This document shows, piece by piece, positions 10,821-22,228 of a stretch of DNA of 64,000 bases. Positions within the stretch are counted from its first letter, which is position 1; each line of letters begins with the position of its first letter. The notes under the pieces are model-generated. The model saw only the letters and a program-made list of their open reading frames with translations. It was not told the origin of the DNA and did no database searches. Location of the stretch: assembly GCA_963930775.1 (NCBI GenBank), contig OZ005695.1, positions 2,790,001 through 2,854,000 on the forward strand. Reading direction: 5' to 3'. This DNA comes from Cliona cf. orientalis. Its lineage: Eukaryota > Porifera > Demospongiae > Clionaida > Clionaidae. Both the position numbers and the translations under genes were made by a program.

Positions 10821-12900
10821 ATGGCGTCTACAAGTTCTGCGATCGGGGGCACGAAGGCTACGATCACTCTGGAGCCATCAGATATTCCAGGAGCAGCGTT
10901 GGAAGAGCCCTTCAAAGTCCACGCTATGCCAGCGTTGAGGTGGTGGTTACTTTGTAGGGGAATCAAGGCTCCTGTCAGCTGGAAGAAGAAGAAGCTGATC
11001 ACAAGGTAGACTCAACTATTTATAGCTGAAGTTAGTCATGAGATCATTCATACAGTAAAACTTTATAGATCCTGGTATTGATTTTAGGATTCATGAAGCT
11101 ATAACAGATAAAGTAGCTGTTGTAGACGTCGATGGTTCTTACACCTACCTAAAGCACAAGAAGCTGACTGATTCTGGTGTTGGTGTTGCTCCCCTAGAGC
11201 AGCCAACTTGTGCTCCACTGTCAGGGTGGCAAGGGATTACCGAAGCCAATGTTACGGAGATTGCTGAAAAGATGCCTCGTGTTACCTCAGGTAATTTTCT
11301 GTGTTGCGAGTCAATAAGTTGGTAGCCATACATGCATGTTGTGATTTATTTGTAGGAACCGTGTATGTCTACTTGGCTAGTGGTGCTGGACGTGACCTTG
11401 AGAAGCAGGAAGGCACCTTTAGAGCTTTGACGAGGGGATACACACACTGGACTTCTGGTAGAATCTCTCAGATTGAGGTCAACCTGGAGAACCCAATGTA
11501 CTGCCATGTACGTTCAACTATGTCCCCTTCAATGAAGCAAGGAAACTATCACCTATGGCTGTTGCTGGGAAAAAATGGAGATTTTGCTGTTGTACTTTCA
11601 GCCACTTGTGAATGTGTAGCTGGGTAAGAGATACTACAGATGACCCAAAAAAATAATGCTATGTGGTGTATGTATATTTTGTAGGCTATCAGCAAGTTGT
11701 ACTCACATTTCAGCTCTGCTTCATGCTCTCGTAGCAATGACGCCAACAGAGTTTTTGCAGCAACCCTCGGCTGATCCCTTAGGTGACGACAATGAATGTT
11801 TGCCATGCACATCATATCCTTGCCAGTGGAAACAACCTAAGAAAGGAAAGGAGAGTAATCTTCGGATGGGCGACGCAGTTTTTGAGAAACATGTGCTTGG
11901 AAGAGACCACAAGCGAAAAGTGGTAGCTGTAGAAGATTTTGATCCTCGCCCAGTTAAGTACAGGGGTACAGTGAAAGGGCGTGTACCAGCACTTCTAGAC
12001 AAGATTCGAGGAGAAGGTCTGTGCATCTCATTATTGTTAGATCCTAAAGTTCGACACTGGGATAACAGCCTCACAACGACTCCGTTGAGTTTTGCTCCCT
12101 CCTTACCTGAAGAAGGTAGCCTCACAGACACTATCTCAGCATTCAAGGACAGCCTCAAACTATCAGAAGAGAAACTTAGAGAAATTGAATTCAGTACTAG
12201 GAAGCAAAGGGAGTCTAATCAATGGTATGAAGTCCGTCGATACCGTCTTACGTCGTCAATATTTGGTCATATTTTAAGACGAAGATCCGATACACCCCCT
12301 GATAGTCTTGTGTTGAGAATATTGCAGCCCAAACAGTTTACTATGCCAGCTACCTCATGGGGCATTACTCATGAACCACTTGCTATTGCGAAGTACACCA
12401 AGTATCAGCATGATCACGGACACGACAGTCTAGTGGTTACCCCAAGTGGATTCTTGATCAGCAAGACACACCCTTTCCTTGGTGCATCGCCAGACGGCTC
12501 GGTGTATGACCCATCTAACAGAAGTCATCCTTTTGGATTTCTGGAGGTCAAGTGTCCATTCAGTCACCGCAATGTGACTCCTGAAGAAGCCTGCCTGGAC
12601 AGATAGTTTTGCTGTACCTTGCAAGAGAATGCTGACGGAACTAAGCAAGTGGTGCTTAAACGTGATTATCCGTACTTTTCACAGGTCCAAGGTCAGATGG
12701 CTGTAGGTGAGCGGCCTTGGTGTGATTTTGTGATCTACACAACTCAAGGGCTTAGTGTTCATAGAGTTTTATTTGATAGTGATTTTTGGGAGAATAGTTT
12801 GTTACCCAAGCTTGTTTCTTTTTACGACAACTGTGTTGCTCCAGAAATAGTTAGTCCCATTCATACACTAGGATTACCACTGCGTAACTTGTCTAAATAA
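10821..12900 (+). pseudogene. YqaJ-type nuclease with SWIM zinc finger, one in-frame stop
   Basis: Four exons are inferred from GT-AG sites: 10821-11005, 11088-11290, 11356-11623 and 11685-12900. The exon 3/4 junction creates a SWIM zinc finger (CEC at the end of exon 3, then SCTH in exon 4). The C-terminal part is a lambda-exonuclease-like YqaJ domain: HE in WGITHEPLAI, D in GASPDG, and E-x-K in LEVKCP, the usual nuclease catalytic set. A single TAG at 12604-12606 breaks the frame right after EACLDR. The same frame stays open for 97 more residues and ends in a normal TAA. Nothing else is damaged, so this is a recent nonsense change, an allele, or a sequencing error. It is likely the accessory protein of the surrounding transposon; its role in transposition is not established. 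Confidence 0.8.
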
Positions 12901-12956
12901 TATCTGTTAACATGAATAATGAATAATAAAACATAATAATATTATTATTAAAAATT

Positions 12957-14495
12957 TTAATAATTTTCATCACTATCTATTTCATCACTAGTATCATTTG
13001 GCATGTCTTGAAAGTAATCCTCAACATCACTATCTGAGATTGTCTCGGGAGGAGGAACAAGTGCAGGGTGAAAATTGGTTAGAAATCCACATACACACAC
13101 GATTTGATTTATTTGACGAGCCATAGTGATAGGAATTGTTCCCTTCAGGATATCGAAATTCTTCATCCTGCCGATAGCACGTTCCACGTGTATCCGCAAT
13201 GACGCTATCTTCCTTCCTTCTTGTATTTCTTTTGCTGGGAGTTGTGCTCGTCCATCAAGAAAGGGGGGCATATTGAGATCGACACCGATTTCATTTAGCA
13301 TGCCTCGTATCGTAAATCCCCTGTCCGTCATGATGGATATTCCCGGTTTATCGTCTATTGTTGTCAAGAAGCCAGATTCACGGGTAAGTTCGACATCTGA
13401 GATGGAACCAACAAATACGGGAGATAAGTACGATATAGCACCATTTGGTGTACAGGCCACAAGAAACTTGGAAGTGTTGTGGTGTTTGTACTGACTCCAT
13501 GTCGATGACTGCAAGTTAAGGTCAGAGGGTGTCTCTATGAACACTTCACTGCCATCTATGATGGCATATGTGTTAGGATAAAATTTTCTGAAAGAGTGGG
13601 GGAGTGTTCCAGTTACTTGCTCTACCGTTGGTACCCAATCAATCTCCCTCAAGTGATGATAAAGAAAGCAGATCCATGTAGTTATGTAGCGGGACACCAC
13701 GCTTGCGGATATCTTGAAACGAAATGCCAAATCTTCTACCTTGAGGTTGAGCTTCAACTTCACCAGTGTGAGAAACAGCTGGTTCATTGGATCCAACTTT
13801 CTGGTACGGTGACGTTTGCGTTGGCCTTCCTTGGACCCCCAGTAGTTCAAGTCATTGACAACTGGCCCCAAAAACTCAAAAAAGGTCAGGAAGATCACAT
13901 AAGACGTGAATCCCGTATAGAAACGTACGAGCTGATCATCATCTTTTATTTGTTCGATTCTAAATGGACCCTCAGGTTGAGGTATCTCCTTTTTCTTGAG
14001 AGAGCGATTCTCTGCTTCCAGTGCCTCGATCCTTGCTATCAGAGCAGTGTTGACTAGGATATCTGTGTCCTTCTCCAGTGGTAATGGATTATCTGGAAGA
14101 GTTGCCTGAGGAGTGACTGACCGGCTGGTTTGAGGTGTACCAGCAAGTGTAGTTAGTGCTGGAGTCACTGACCTACTTCTACTTTCACTCTTCTCCCTTA
14201 GTTCACACAACTCTTTATCCTCACGTCTCCTTTTTGCTCTTTTAGCCCTTGGATGCCCCTTTTTCAAAGGAGAAGCAAATCTTTTCCCAAGGTTGACTTG
14301 TGGATCCTTTTTTACATCACCATCTGGAAAATGCCTCGAGCACACTCGAGAATATGACTTGACATCGCTCTCTGACAGCTGGAAGACCCTTAGCCAAACA
14401 TTTCTTCTTTCAGGATTACTAGGAAAGCGATGAAAAGAGGCACCTGGATCGCTAGAGCGATTGTTTCCACACGCTAGACAAGTATCCCCAGGCAT
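12957..14495 (-). CDS. THAP-domain DDE transposase (DDE_Tnp_4), intact
   Basis: An uninterrupted 512-residue frame starts at the ATG at 14495. Residues 6-55 form a THAP C2CH zinc finger (C6, C9, C52, H55, with the FHRFP motif). A basic stretch lies at about 72-92 and a short coiled region at about 150-170. Residues 225-280 look like the helix-turn-helix that precedes PIF/Harbinger DDE_4 domains. The catalytic triad is D314 (AIIDGSE), D391 (MTDRGF) and E438 (HVERAIGR). It should cut and paste the 10580-14744 element by recognising its inverted ends. It converges on the YqaJ gene, with about 57 bp between the stops. Intact length and motifs suggest recent activity. Confidence 0.93.
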   Translation of the reverse strand: MPGDTCLACGNNRSSDPGASFHRFPSNPERRNVWLRVFQLSESDVKSYSRVCSRHFPDGDVKKDPQVNLGKRFASPLKKGHPRAKRAKRRREDKELCELREKSESRSRSVTPALTTLAGTPQTSRSVTPQATLPDNPLPLEKDTDILVNTALIARIEALEAENRSLKKKEIPQPEGPFRIEQIKDDDQLVRFYTGFTSYVIFLTFFEFLGPVVNDLNYWGSKEGQRKRHRTRKLDPMNQLFLTLVKLKLNLKVEDLAFRFKISASVVSRYITTWICFLYHHLREIDWVPTVEQVTGTLPHSFRKFYPNTYAIIDGSEVFIETPSDLNLQSSTWSQYKHHNTSKFLVACTPNGAISYLSPVFVGSISDVELTRESGFLTTIDDKPGISIMTDRGFTIRGMLNEIGVDLNMPPFLDGRAQLPAKEIQEGRKIASLRIHVERAIGRMKNFDILKGTIPITMARQINQIVCVCGFLTNFHPALVPPPETISDSDVEDYFQDMPNDTSDEIDSDENY

Positions 14496-14744
14496 TTTGA
14501 TCGTAACTCAGCTATACTTCACCCAAAAATCTCCGTTCGCACCTCCACTTGCTTCTCTGAGACTATATTTTTTCATCGATTTCGTTTTATAAGTATATAC
14601 GGTATGATCATTGCGCAAGCGCGTTTAAAGCATGAGTGAGTTGCTATTCATAATAATAATCTGTATTACTGCTAAGCGTGCGGTGTACTCCGGATGTGAC
14701 GTCACGGAAGTGTACATTCCTCTGGGCTTACGCGCAAAAGGCCT

Positions 14745-16032
14745 ATTAGCCTTAAAAGAGAAGAAGTCAAGAAAATTGAGATTTTTGCACTTTTTATGAT
14801 TTCTTTACACAGCTGGTTCAGGCATACTTGATTGTTTCCATGGATGGTTTAGGGCCTGGTAGATAGGTATTCTGGTGTAGATTATGAACATGAAAGTTTA
14901 ACATTTTATTTGCTCTGAGTTATTTACTTTTTGTAACGTATTACTTATAATAATAATAATGATAATAATTATATATGGCATATCCAGGCCATCCCTACTT
15001 ATAGAGTCTACCGACTCTATGATAGCACAAAATTTTGCATAGAATACCAGATAATTGACTATCCGCAGAATGAAACAAGTAAAACTGTATAATGAATAAT
15101 GGGCATCATCGAAAATTAAACACATGAAATGGTAAAGAGCCTATCTACGAAAATTGAACTCCTTAAATTTCCCACAACCGAGGTGAGAAGGAATGCATGC
15201 GCACGCAGTTGTATGCCAAATTCCGTGCATATTACCGCATAGTACCATCCCAAACAGTTTATTACCCTGAGCGCATGTGCAAGGGGTAAAGCAATCGGTT
15301 TGTCTATCTGTCGTCGTTGTCAGCACGAAAATCGCCAGATCTCGCGTTCTAGGCATCTGTGCATGCTGTAAGCATAACCAATCGGTAGATATCGGTGAAA
15401 AACTGATTTGTACGCGCTTCGAATTGCTCAAAAAGGCTTACTAGTGCTACAAATTGTGCATTTTCTGTTCAGCATGCCTGTGGTTTATCGACCACACTCA
15501 CTCTTTTATCATAATAGTATGCTGATGTGACTGCGCATGCTCAAGCTCAATGTTGGAAAGGGTCATCAAGTCATAAAACTACTGCAGAGTGTTGCAATAC
15601 TGCTCTACTGCTATATACATCGGCTACAGAGCGCGCGGGGTATGTGCTCTATAGAGCTCTAGTTTCCGGTGCGATCAAAAAGAAAAGAGCACTTTGATTC
15701 TGTGTGCGTTCGAACCTTCGGCTACTCAACCCCGAGTATCGCCCGCTACAAGCTCGCTTCAATGTCAAAATGCCATCGTCATTAATTTTTGAACCATTTG
15801 CACCCGCGTGTTTGGGCGTGACCGGACGTTGAATGGTCAATATTTCACGTATACCCACGGATATCTGCATTGTATCCACCAACGCTCACCCTAATCGTAT
15901 ACTTGTGCGGTCCATTTCACCCGGTAATACCATGAAACAATGAAAATTTCTAGCTAAAACCCCCCACACTAATGCAGCCCACCCTTCCCCCAGGCTCCTC
16001 CCCTTCAGCCCATTACTAACAACTTCACTCAC
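14745..16032. other. Repeats only; no gene recognised
   Basis: About 15180-15665 is a dispersed repeat (see separate entry). 15700-15890 resembles 17190-17350. Any further exon of the RNF213-like gene should lie to the left of 16033 but none was recognised here. Confidence 0.5.
15180..15665. repeat. Dispersed noncoding repeat (copy 1; copy 2 at 61560-61915)
   Basis: Shares long stretches with 61560-61915: gcaaggggtaaa, cacgaaaatcgccagatct, gcattttctgttcagcatgc, and the terminal ggggtatgtgctcta-agagctctag. It has no open frame of its own and is probably a non-autonomous element. Confidence 0.7.
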
Positions 16033-16784
16033 ACATTCGATGGATACGATGAATTTCCTCAGTCGATAGCTTAAGACACCGATCGACATCTCCATCCTTT
16101 GAATGAGCATGAAGGTACTCAAAGCAGTCACCTTTTTCTACAATCTTTGGTGAGTTTATGATGACATACTTGTAGGCAATATACCGAGATTTTAGTAAAA
16201 ACTCAAAATCGAATTTGTCAAAAGTACACATCATTTCAGAATGAATAGCATCAATTTTCCTATAAAACAATGCAGAATAAAATATTACGTACATGTTAGT
16301 CTAGAGAGCTAGGGCTCTCTAGAATGTTATATTATATACCCCGCACACACAACTGCATAAAATTGCCTATACACCTTGCCCTATCACTAAGTATCTTGTT
16401 GATACTATACACAACTGAGAATTTATAACATTCCAGATCATCATTGATTACCTTGTCACTCTAAACTTTCCACAATTTTCTTTCCAGTTTCCAAATTTAC
16501 GATGGCCAAATCTTATGAATAAATGAGGAGATTCTTTATCATCCAATTCCCAATGTGGCAATGGCACAATAGCATGGAATACCACCTTCAATGATAATCG
16601 TGGATCATTACACTCAAGCCCAGAAATGTCCCATATTCTAGCAATGGTAAAGAAAGACAACAAATCAACTTATCTAGTCAATACACGGAGAAAGATGAAC
16701 TAACTTAGTTTCAGGACGATATTCATATCCACTCCATTGTGGTTTATCACGATGTTCAGACGTTACACACAACGCATTGTTTTC
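16033..16784 (-). CDS. RNF213-like protein, exons 2-4 (CBM20-like domain)
   Basis: Three minus-strand exons: 16784-16705, 16637-16452 and 16259-16033, all with GT-AG borders and matching phases. The joined product contains LFIRFGHRKFGNWKENCG, then a YKYVIINSP and CFEYLHAH region. This is the starch-binding-like (CBM20) pattern found near the N-terminus of invertebrate RNF213-type E3 ubiquitin ligases. Exon 2 begins in phase 0, matching the end of the zinc-ribbon exon at 28063-27155, so both probably belong to one gene. The AAA and RING regions expected downstream are not visible; the gene is either truncated or continues beyond this window past more insertions. Confidence 0.55.
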
Positions 16785-18007
16785 CTATAATATATAATAC
16801 ATGTGGTCATACACACAAACAGGCACAGACATACACACACACACCATTAGTACCATTCATGCAGGGCATGTGCTATAGCTCTATTTGTTAGCACTGGGTG
16901 TGCTTGCGCCAGAAGGGACACAGTAGTCCATTTTCAGTCTATATGTATGGGTTAGGAAATCAAAACATGCCACTTTTGTGCGTGACACTTTTAAATTAAA
17001 TTTATGAGTGGCATACGTACTGTGTACATGTAGGAAGCCTACATAACGTACTAACAATGTAGAACATAGCAGCTATAGACAAAATTCCTGATTGATACTG
17101 TTAGTGTGACATAGTGGGTGGGCCAGCCCTCTACTAATAAAAATCACTTGCCACGTTATGTAATAACGTAGTGTAACTATAGCCACAGTGCAATTAGTAG
17201 CTTGTAGCCTGGTATTTGTGGTTTCTAGGGTGAAGGTGGATACAATGCGGATATCCATGGTTATACAGGAAATACTGATCGTTGAATGTCCGGTCATGTC
17301 ATGCCCAGACACGCGGGTGCAAGCGCACAGAATTGAAGTGCTCGATCCTTTCCAACTTTTTTTGATTGGATCAGAAATAAATGGTTTGGGGCAGTACTGA
17401 GCGGTAAACTGTGTATTTTCGACAATAAACCGTACGCATACACGTTCCTTTTCACCCAGGTTGCGTATTGCATAGGGTTTGGCCCTACCCTGCATAGTGG
17501 TTATGTACTGTGGTTACATGCACTATGTAAACTTTTATTATAATAATATTTTTATCATTGTGACCTTTATGATATAACCACCAATGATATTGCGCCGTAG
17601 TAACAACTGATTTTGTAACTACACCTTTGAAGTATTGCTTCTGAAGTCTCTAGCCCGCGCAGTCATGGAGATAAGAGGCTAAATGTACCCAAAATTATAT
17701 GTTGCATGCGGAAATCCATATACTCCCAAACGAGAAAAGCAGCCGTTTCAATGGAAAAGAATGATAAGACAAGCATTACATAAAATGATTAACAAAAGAA
17801 GAGGCTGGAGACATTTTTGTGTATCTGCTCTGTGTGGCAGCTCCATGTAGCTACTTGCCTGACTTCTTCAAACCATGAGTTGGTAAGTATAGCGTTTTAG
17901 AAGCTATATGAAGTAAATTTCTGTGCAAAGGAATATGATTCCGTGATTCCTCTATCAATTCATGAAAAGTGATGATAATATCATTACCTTGGGCAACTAT
18001 TTTTGGC
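16785..18007. other. Intron sequence, no separate gene
   Basis: Part of the long first intron of the RNF213-like gene. 17190-17350 carries a repeat (tggatacaatgcggatatcc, gttgaatgtccggtca) also found in inverse orientation at about 15780-15890. Confidence 0.5.
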
Positions 18008-18667
18008 CTACGTACTCGCTCTAATTATCTGAACGGCCAAAAATAATTATTAATATGGCCATTCAGCATTAATTAGAAAGTAAATAAAATCATCTGCTAG
18101 CTCGTTCGGGTGTAATTGGAACGGAAAATGGAGAAAGCCAAGAGCCAGCAGTCGCTACCATCGTTCACAGTGAAGATTGCCCCTCACTCATTTGTGCATC
18201 ACCCTTCACCACCAGCGAAGAGAGCTCTGGTGGAAAAGGGTCAACCAGCAGTGATGTTGCTATAGCACAGTAGAGTGGCACTGCACCGCTCTATCCAGCC
18301 GAGAAGTGGGCGGGGCCATATGTATTCTACAATGGGAAGCTGTACTGGGCATGCCTATAGCTACTAGAACTACTATACACTACATACACCTACTGATTAC
18401 TACCAGCCAGCCAGTTATTATTACAAGTACACACCACAGGAGCCTTTGTATACAACCACAAGTATGGAGCACTGTAAACACTGTTGCATGTGGTCACTGC
18501 CCTGTATATGCCCTCTGCATGCAGTGATATATAGCTGTTTTTATGGTACATGTTAGATGTTGCTGCCATGCTTCCACTGCTCTACAAAAGTTTTCTAGCT
18601 ACAACCCTAACCAGGCAGGCCAAGGAAGAAGCCACAACAGGACAATGATTGAAAGCAGCAGTGGAGA

Positions 18668-20060
18668 GTGAGAGCAGCAGTTTGCTACGAGCTTGGGAGT
18701 CTTACAAAGCTAGTGAGCCCAGCAGGGAAGTTATTTGCCCAAAAGAAGTTTCAAGCCACATACACGGCTGAGAGAAAGTTTGAGGTGCGAGAGTTCGCGT
18801 TTAACAACCCTGCGTATTCGTATCAGCAAGTAGCTGACGCATTCAATAGGCCAAAAACAACTGTGTTCGACATCATAAAGCGAGATCCATGTGGACAGCC
18901 AGCCAAGGGGAGAGGGAACAAGAAAGGTGCCGGACGACAGCTATCATACTCTCAAGAGACAGCAGCTGGTCCAGTGGATGCTGGAAATGAGGGATCTACA
19001 CTTGCCAGTTTCAGTAGTGCAGATGAAGGAGAAGGCACGGCAGCTGATCCAGCCTCAGATTCCTTCATTTAAGGCTAGTGATGGGTGGGCATACAAGTTC
19101 TTTCAGCGCCACTGCTTCACACTAAGAGCAAAAATGTCACTATCACAGAAGCTGCCTGTTGGACTTGAAGGCAAAATGACATCATACCTACAGAAGCTGC
19201 AAAAAGAAAAGAAAAAATAGATTTCCCACTGCTTTGATCGGGAACATGGATGAAACTCCTGCTTATTTCGATCTTGTACCAGGGAAGACAATTGATCAGG
19301 TTGGTGTGAAATCGTGTGATTCGCAGCACAGGAGCAGAGAAGTGACACATCATAGTTGTGCTAACTGTAGCAGCTGATGGCACAATGCTCCCTCCCATAC
19401 CGTAGGACGGGTTTTAATTGCGTAGTTTAATAATTGCGTTCTAGTCAAGTAAGGCCAAATTGCGAATCCAATAATTGCAATGGACGACCCCGTACCGTAC
19501 TGTCGTATACGTGCACGCTTATGTTTGCAAATCTATTAATTGCGAAACGTAGAAAAACTCGCAATTCGCATTTAATAGATACTCGTAATTAAAACCCGAC
19601 CTACGGTAGTCATCTTCAAGGGGAAGCATCGTCTGAAGCTAACAGCACCTGAAGGTGTCTTGACCAAAGCTTGGATGGACGAAGACCTGATGAAGCCGAC
19701 GGACTCAGCCTACCAGATCACAGATCACAATGCTCTCCTCACACTTGATAGCTTCAAAGCATACACCACTGACAACATAACCAAGATGATGAACGAGGAT
19801 GGTACGTATCATTCCTGGTGGATGTACTTCCAAATTGCAATCTCTTGATGTATCGATTAACAAACCTTTCAAGCAAATCATGAAGGGCTGTTGGACAGAC
19901 TTTATTCATACATCTGGGCAGCTGCAACAGATCACAGAGCAAAGATCAAGACTGCTTCCAAGCAGCAAGTACCGGACTGGGTGGTGAATTCCTGGCAGAA
20001 GATGAAGGAGAGAAAAGAGCTGATTACTAAGTCCAGTGTTGTTGACAGCTCATATTTTTA
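18668..20060 (+). pseudogene. CENP-B/pogo-type transposase, frameshifted and MITE-interrupted
   Basis: The first frame (from 18668) has an N-terminal helix-turn-helix (YSYQQVADAFNRPKTTV). Coding then moves to another frame (about 18960-19218) for a CENP-B-like second DNA-binding domain (DGWAYKFFQRHC). Catalytic pieces follow: NMDETPAYFDLVP near 19245, LTLDSFKAYTTDNI near 19745 and LDVSINKPFKQIMK near 19845, the three Asp motifs of DDE_1 (pogo/jerky) transposases. At least three frame changes are needed, and a 211-bp MITE (19398-19608) separates GTMLPP from FKGKHRLKL. The gene is inactive. Confidence 0.8.
19398..19608. mobile_element. MITE with TACCGTAGGACGGGTTTTAATT ends (copy B)
   Basis: Same family as 8509-8729. 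Ends TACCGTAGGACGGGTTTTAA and TTAAAACCCGACCTACGGTA. It interrupts the pogo-type transposase between two conserved segments, so it landed after the transposon was in place. Confidence 0.85.
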
Positions 20061-20485
20061 AAGGGAGTGGTGGTTAAAAGATCAAAATATTAAATAACCA
20101 CATCAAACAAAGCTGAGGTTGGAGAGGAGGGTGGCCGCCCTTCATTTCACCCTCTGGCTACAACCCTGAAGTCGTTTCAAGTGACTGGAATTAGCTCCAC
20201 AGATCCAGGCATAGTTCGTAGTGATGAAGTCCTCAAGAGAGCTATGTAGGCTGTTCAAAGAGAGCTAAGCTTTGCAGACGAAGACGACAATGGTTATGGT
20301 CTCATCAAGGATCCCTTTGCTGATATAGAACTGGAGACCTAACTTGACAGGCACAGGTACTTCTTATATTTGCTCATTCTTACCCCCTTCTTATTCATAT
20401 TATCTTCATCAACATTTAAAAAAACTATTATTCATACTTTCAGAATAATGTTGAAGTGAATAAATATGGTACTTATAGCTATATG

Positions 20486-20888
20486 TTACATATGAATTTT
20501 CTTCTCTAGCAATTCCTTCACCTTGGCTACAATCTTCTTCCTTCCACGTAGTGTGACCCTGCTTGGTATCTTTAATCTTCCTTGCTCAAGTAGGGAGCAC
20601 TGCCTTCTTCCCGTTACTTCACACTCAAGGACTCCTCCGTGAAGTATAGCACCTTGCTTATATCTATAGCTCTCATGGTAAATGTCCAACTATAGGATCA
20701 TTGTCAGCTGTAGCGGTGTCACTAGCTCTGATAGCGATTGCAAACCGATCTTCAGCGCTTCCACGTTCTCTATTAATTTTGCCTTTAGATGCTGTCCTAG
20801 ATGTAGCAGCCACTCTCCGATGAACATGGTACCCTCTGACAGCTGAATCAAAGCTGAATTCTGCGTTATCTTCTCGAGACTCTGCCAT
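20486..20888 (-). pseudogene. HIRAN-like small protein, frameshifted
   Basis: The upstream frame (start MAESRED at about 20888) runs FSFDSAVRGYHVHRRV, then DRFAIAIRAS and PIVGHLP. A one-base frame change at about 20670-20680 leads into KQGAILHGGVLECEVTGRR and a lysine-rich tail. The order (Y-VYR, DxxAVAV, VGHLPR, GG, VTG) matches short HIRAN-like proteins common beside transposons in cnidarians and sponges. It sits opposite the pogo transposase inside the same inverted repeats. Function unknown; broken by the frameshift. Confidence 0.5.
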
Positions 20889-21409
20889 ATTATTATTGCG
20901 CAACGTTCATGGCCGATCGGATAATTAGAACGCTTCAGAAAATTCGAAATTCAGTATGTTCAATGAATTAGAAAGGAAATAAAAATTTAATTCTCAAACC
21001 TGTTGTTCGGCCTATTAGAATGTTTGAATAATTAGAGCGAGTACAGTATATCAGATCCAGAGCAATATGGCTGGCTTTGTCATGGCACAAAATAAATGGT
21101 CCCCCCAGACAGTCCATTTCCACTAAAATTGGTCCCCCATAGTCACAGACGGTCCCCTTGCACGAGCATTGAAGCATGCATAATACAAAGCCCACCCAAA
21201 AGGCTATAGGTTGAGCATGATAAAAGGCAAGGTTAATGCATCTAACTGCATTGTCATCTTTGCTCAGTTCTGAATTGGCTACCACTGCTATAAAGTCAGG
21301 ATGGAAAAGGAGACATCCTCGCAGCAGAAGAAATCTTCACGCAGCAGGAGAAGCAGGAATCATCAGTAGACTGACTAAAATCATAATAATTATAGCTTCA
21401 TCACTGATC

Positions 21410-21743
21410 CAGTGGCGTATCCAGGGGGAGTGCTCAGGGTACTCAAGCACCCCCATAAGGCTCAGCTGCATACAATAAATTAGTGCTAACATGCCTTAGT
21501 TTACAATATCACTATAGCATTTCATTAGATAAAAACACTACATGTATATTAAAGCTTCAAGATCGCTAGCTAGTTCAACTGTAGCTGCTCACCTCAACGG
21601 TTTTTGAGCGGAGAGCATTGGCGATTCTTAATAATGCACACCCAGTAACGGAAGAAAATGGTGGGTGTGGTCAACAAAAGTGGGCGTAGTTTTCAAATTT
21701 TCATGCGCAGATCGTTATGCACCCCCCTTTATATACGCCACTG
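21410..21743. mobile_element. Element with CAGTGGCGTAT ends
   Basis: The left end CAGTGGCGTATCCAGGGGG and the right end (CCCCCTTTATATACGCCACTG) are imperfect inverses. No coding region. Confidence 0.55.
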
Positions 21744-21755
21744 CTGATCTATCTG

Positions 21756-22228
21756 TAATCGTATAGCGGGAAATTTTCGTATGGTGCTAATTTTCGTATA
21801 TTATTTCGTATGCTCCATCCCATATACGAAAATAAAAACCGCGAAAATTTGAACGTGCGAAACTTTTCTTTCGTGCATGACCTTCGACCTATAGGCCTAC
21901 CACGGACACATGCAGTCGCTAGCGCAGTGGCGGATGCTAAATGCAAAGCTAGCTCACTGAACAATGTCTATTTATCGGTTCTTTGCCAAGGCATCGAAAC
22001 GGAGTGACCTTCCATGATCCCAGCGGACATTGATTAGCCCCACTACGATCAAGGGGAAGCCAGTGATGCTAGCGTTACCGTATAGTGCGAGCGCTAGCAG
22101 CTGCGCATGCGCACAATCTCCCCCCGCAGCAAGCATATGAAATTAAAAAAATACGAAAATTTATTCCAAGGGTATTTTGGTCAATCATACGAAAATTAGC
22201 ACCAACGAAAATTTCCCGCTATACGGTA
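21756..22228. mobile_element. MITE with TATAGCGGGAAATTTTCGTA ends
   Basis: The left arm GTATAGCGGGAAATTTTCGT pairs with the right arm (ACGAAAATTTCCCGCTATAC), ending in TACGGTA. It belongs to the TACCGTA-terminus group and resembles copy 1 at 1662-2119 in layout. Confidence 0.75.

Larger units (their letters stand above)
10580..14744. mobile_element. ISL2EU-like (PIF/Harbinger-related) DNA transposon, near-complete
   Basis: The left end AGGCCTTTTGCGCATAGGC and the right end (GCTTACGCGCAAAAGGCCT) are inverted repeats. Further in, ACTTCCGGAGTAC and GTACTCCGGATGTGACGTC also pair. Both ends are flanked by the dinucleotide AT (10578-10579 and 14745-14746), matching the 2-bp AT duplication I associate with ISL2EU elements. 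The 4,165-bp interior holds two convergent genes: a YqaJ/SWIM protein on plus and a THAP-DDE transposase on minus. That pairing is the recalled gene content of this transposon group. Confidence 0.85.
18008..21049. mobile_element. pogo/Tigger-type transposon, degenerate
   Basis: The left end (GTACTCGCTCTAATTAT at about 18011) and the right end (ATAATTAGAGCGAGTAC at about 21032) are perfect inverses, with ggcc and attagaaag subterminal matches. The 3-kb interior holds a broken CENP-B-like transposase on plus and a HIRAN-like frame on minus. It lies inside the RNF213-like first intron. Confidence 0.7.

Noticed and set aside
11721..12158. 145-codon frame antisense to the YqaJ gene
   Set aside because: Shadow of a gene with recognisable domains on the other strand.
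13596..14057. 153-codon frame antisense to the THAP transposase
   Set aside because: Shadow frame; the transposase has all catalytic motifs.
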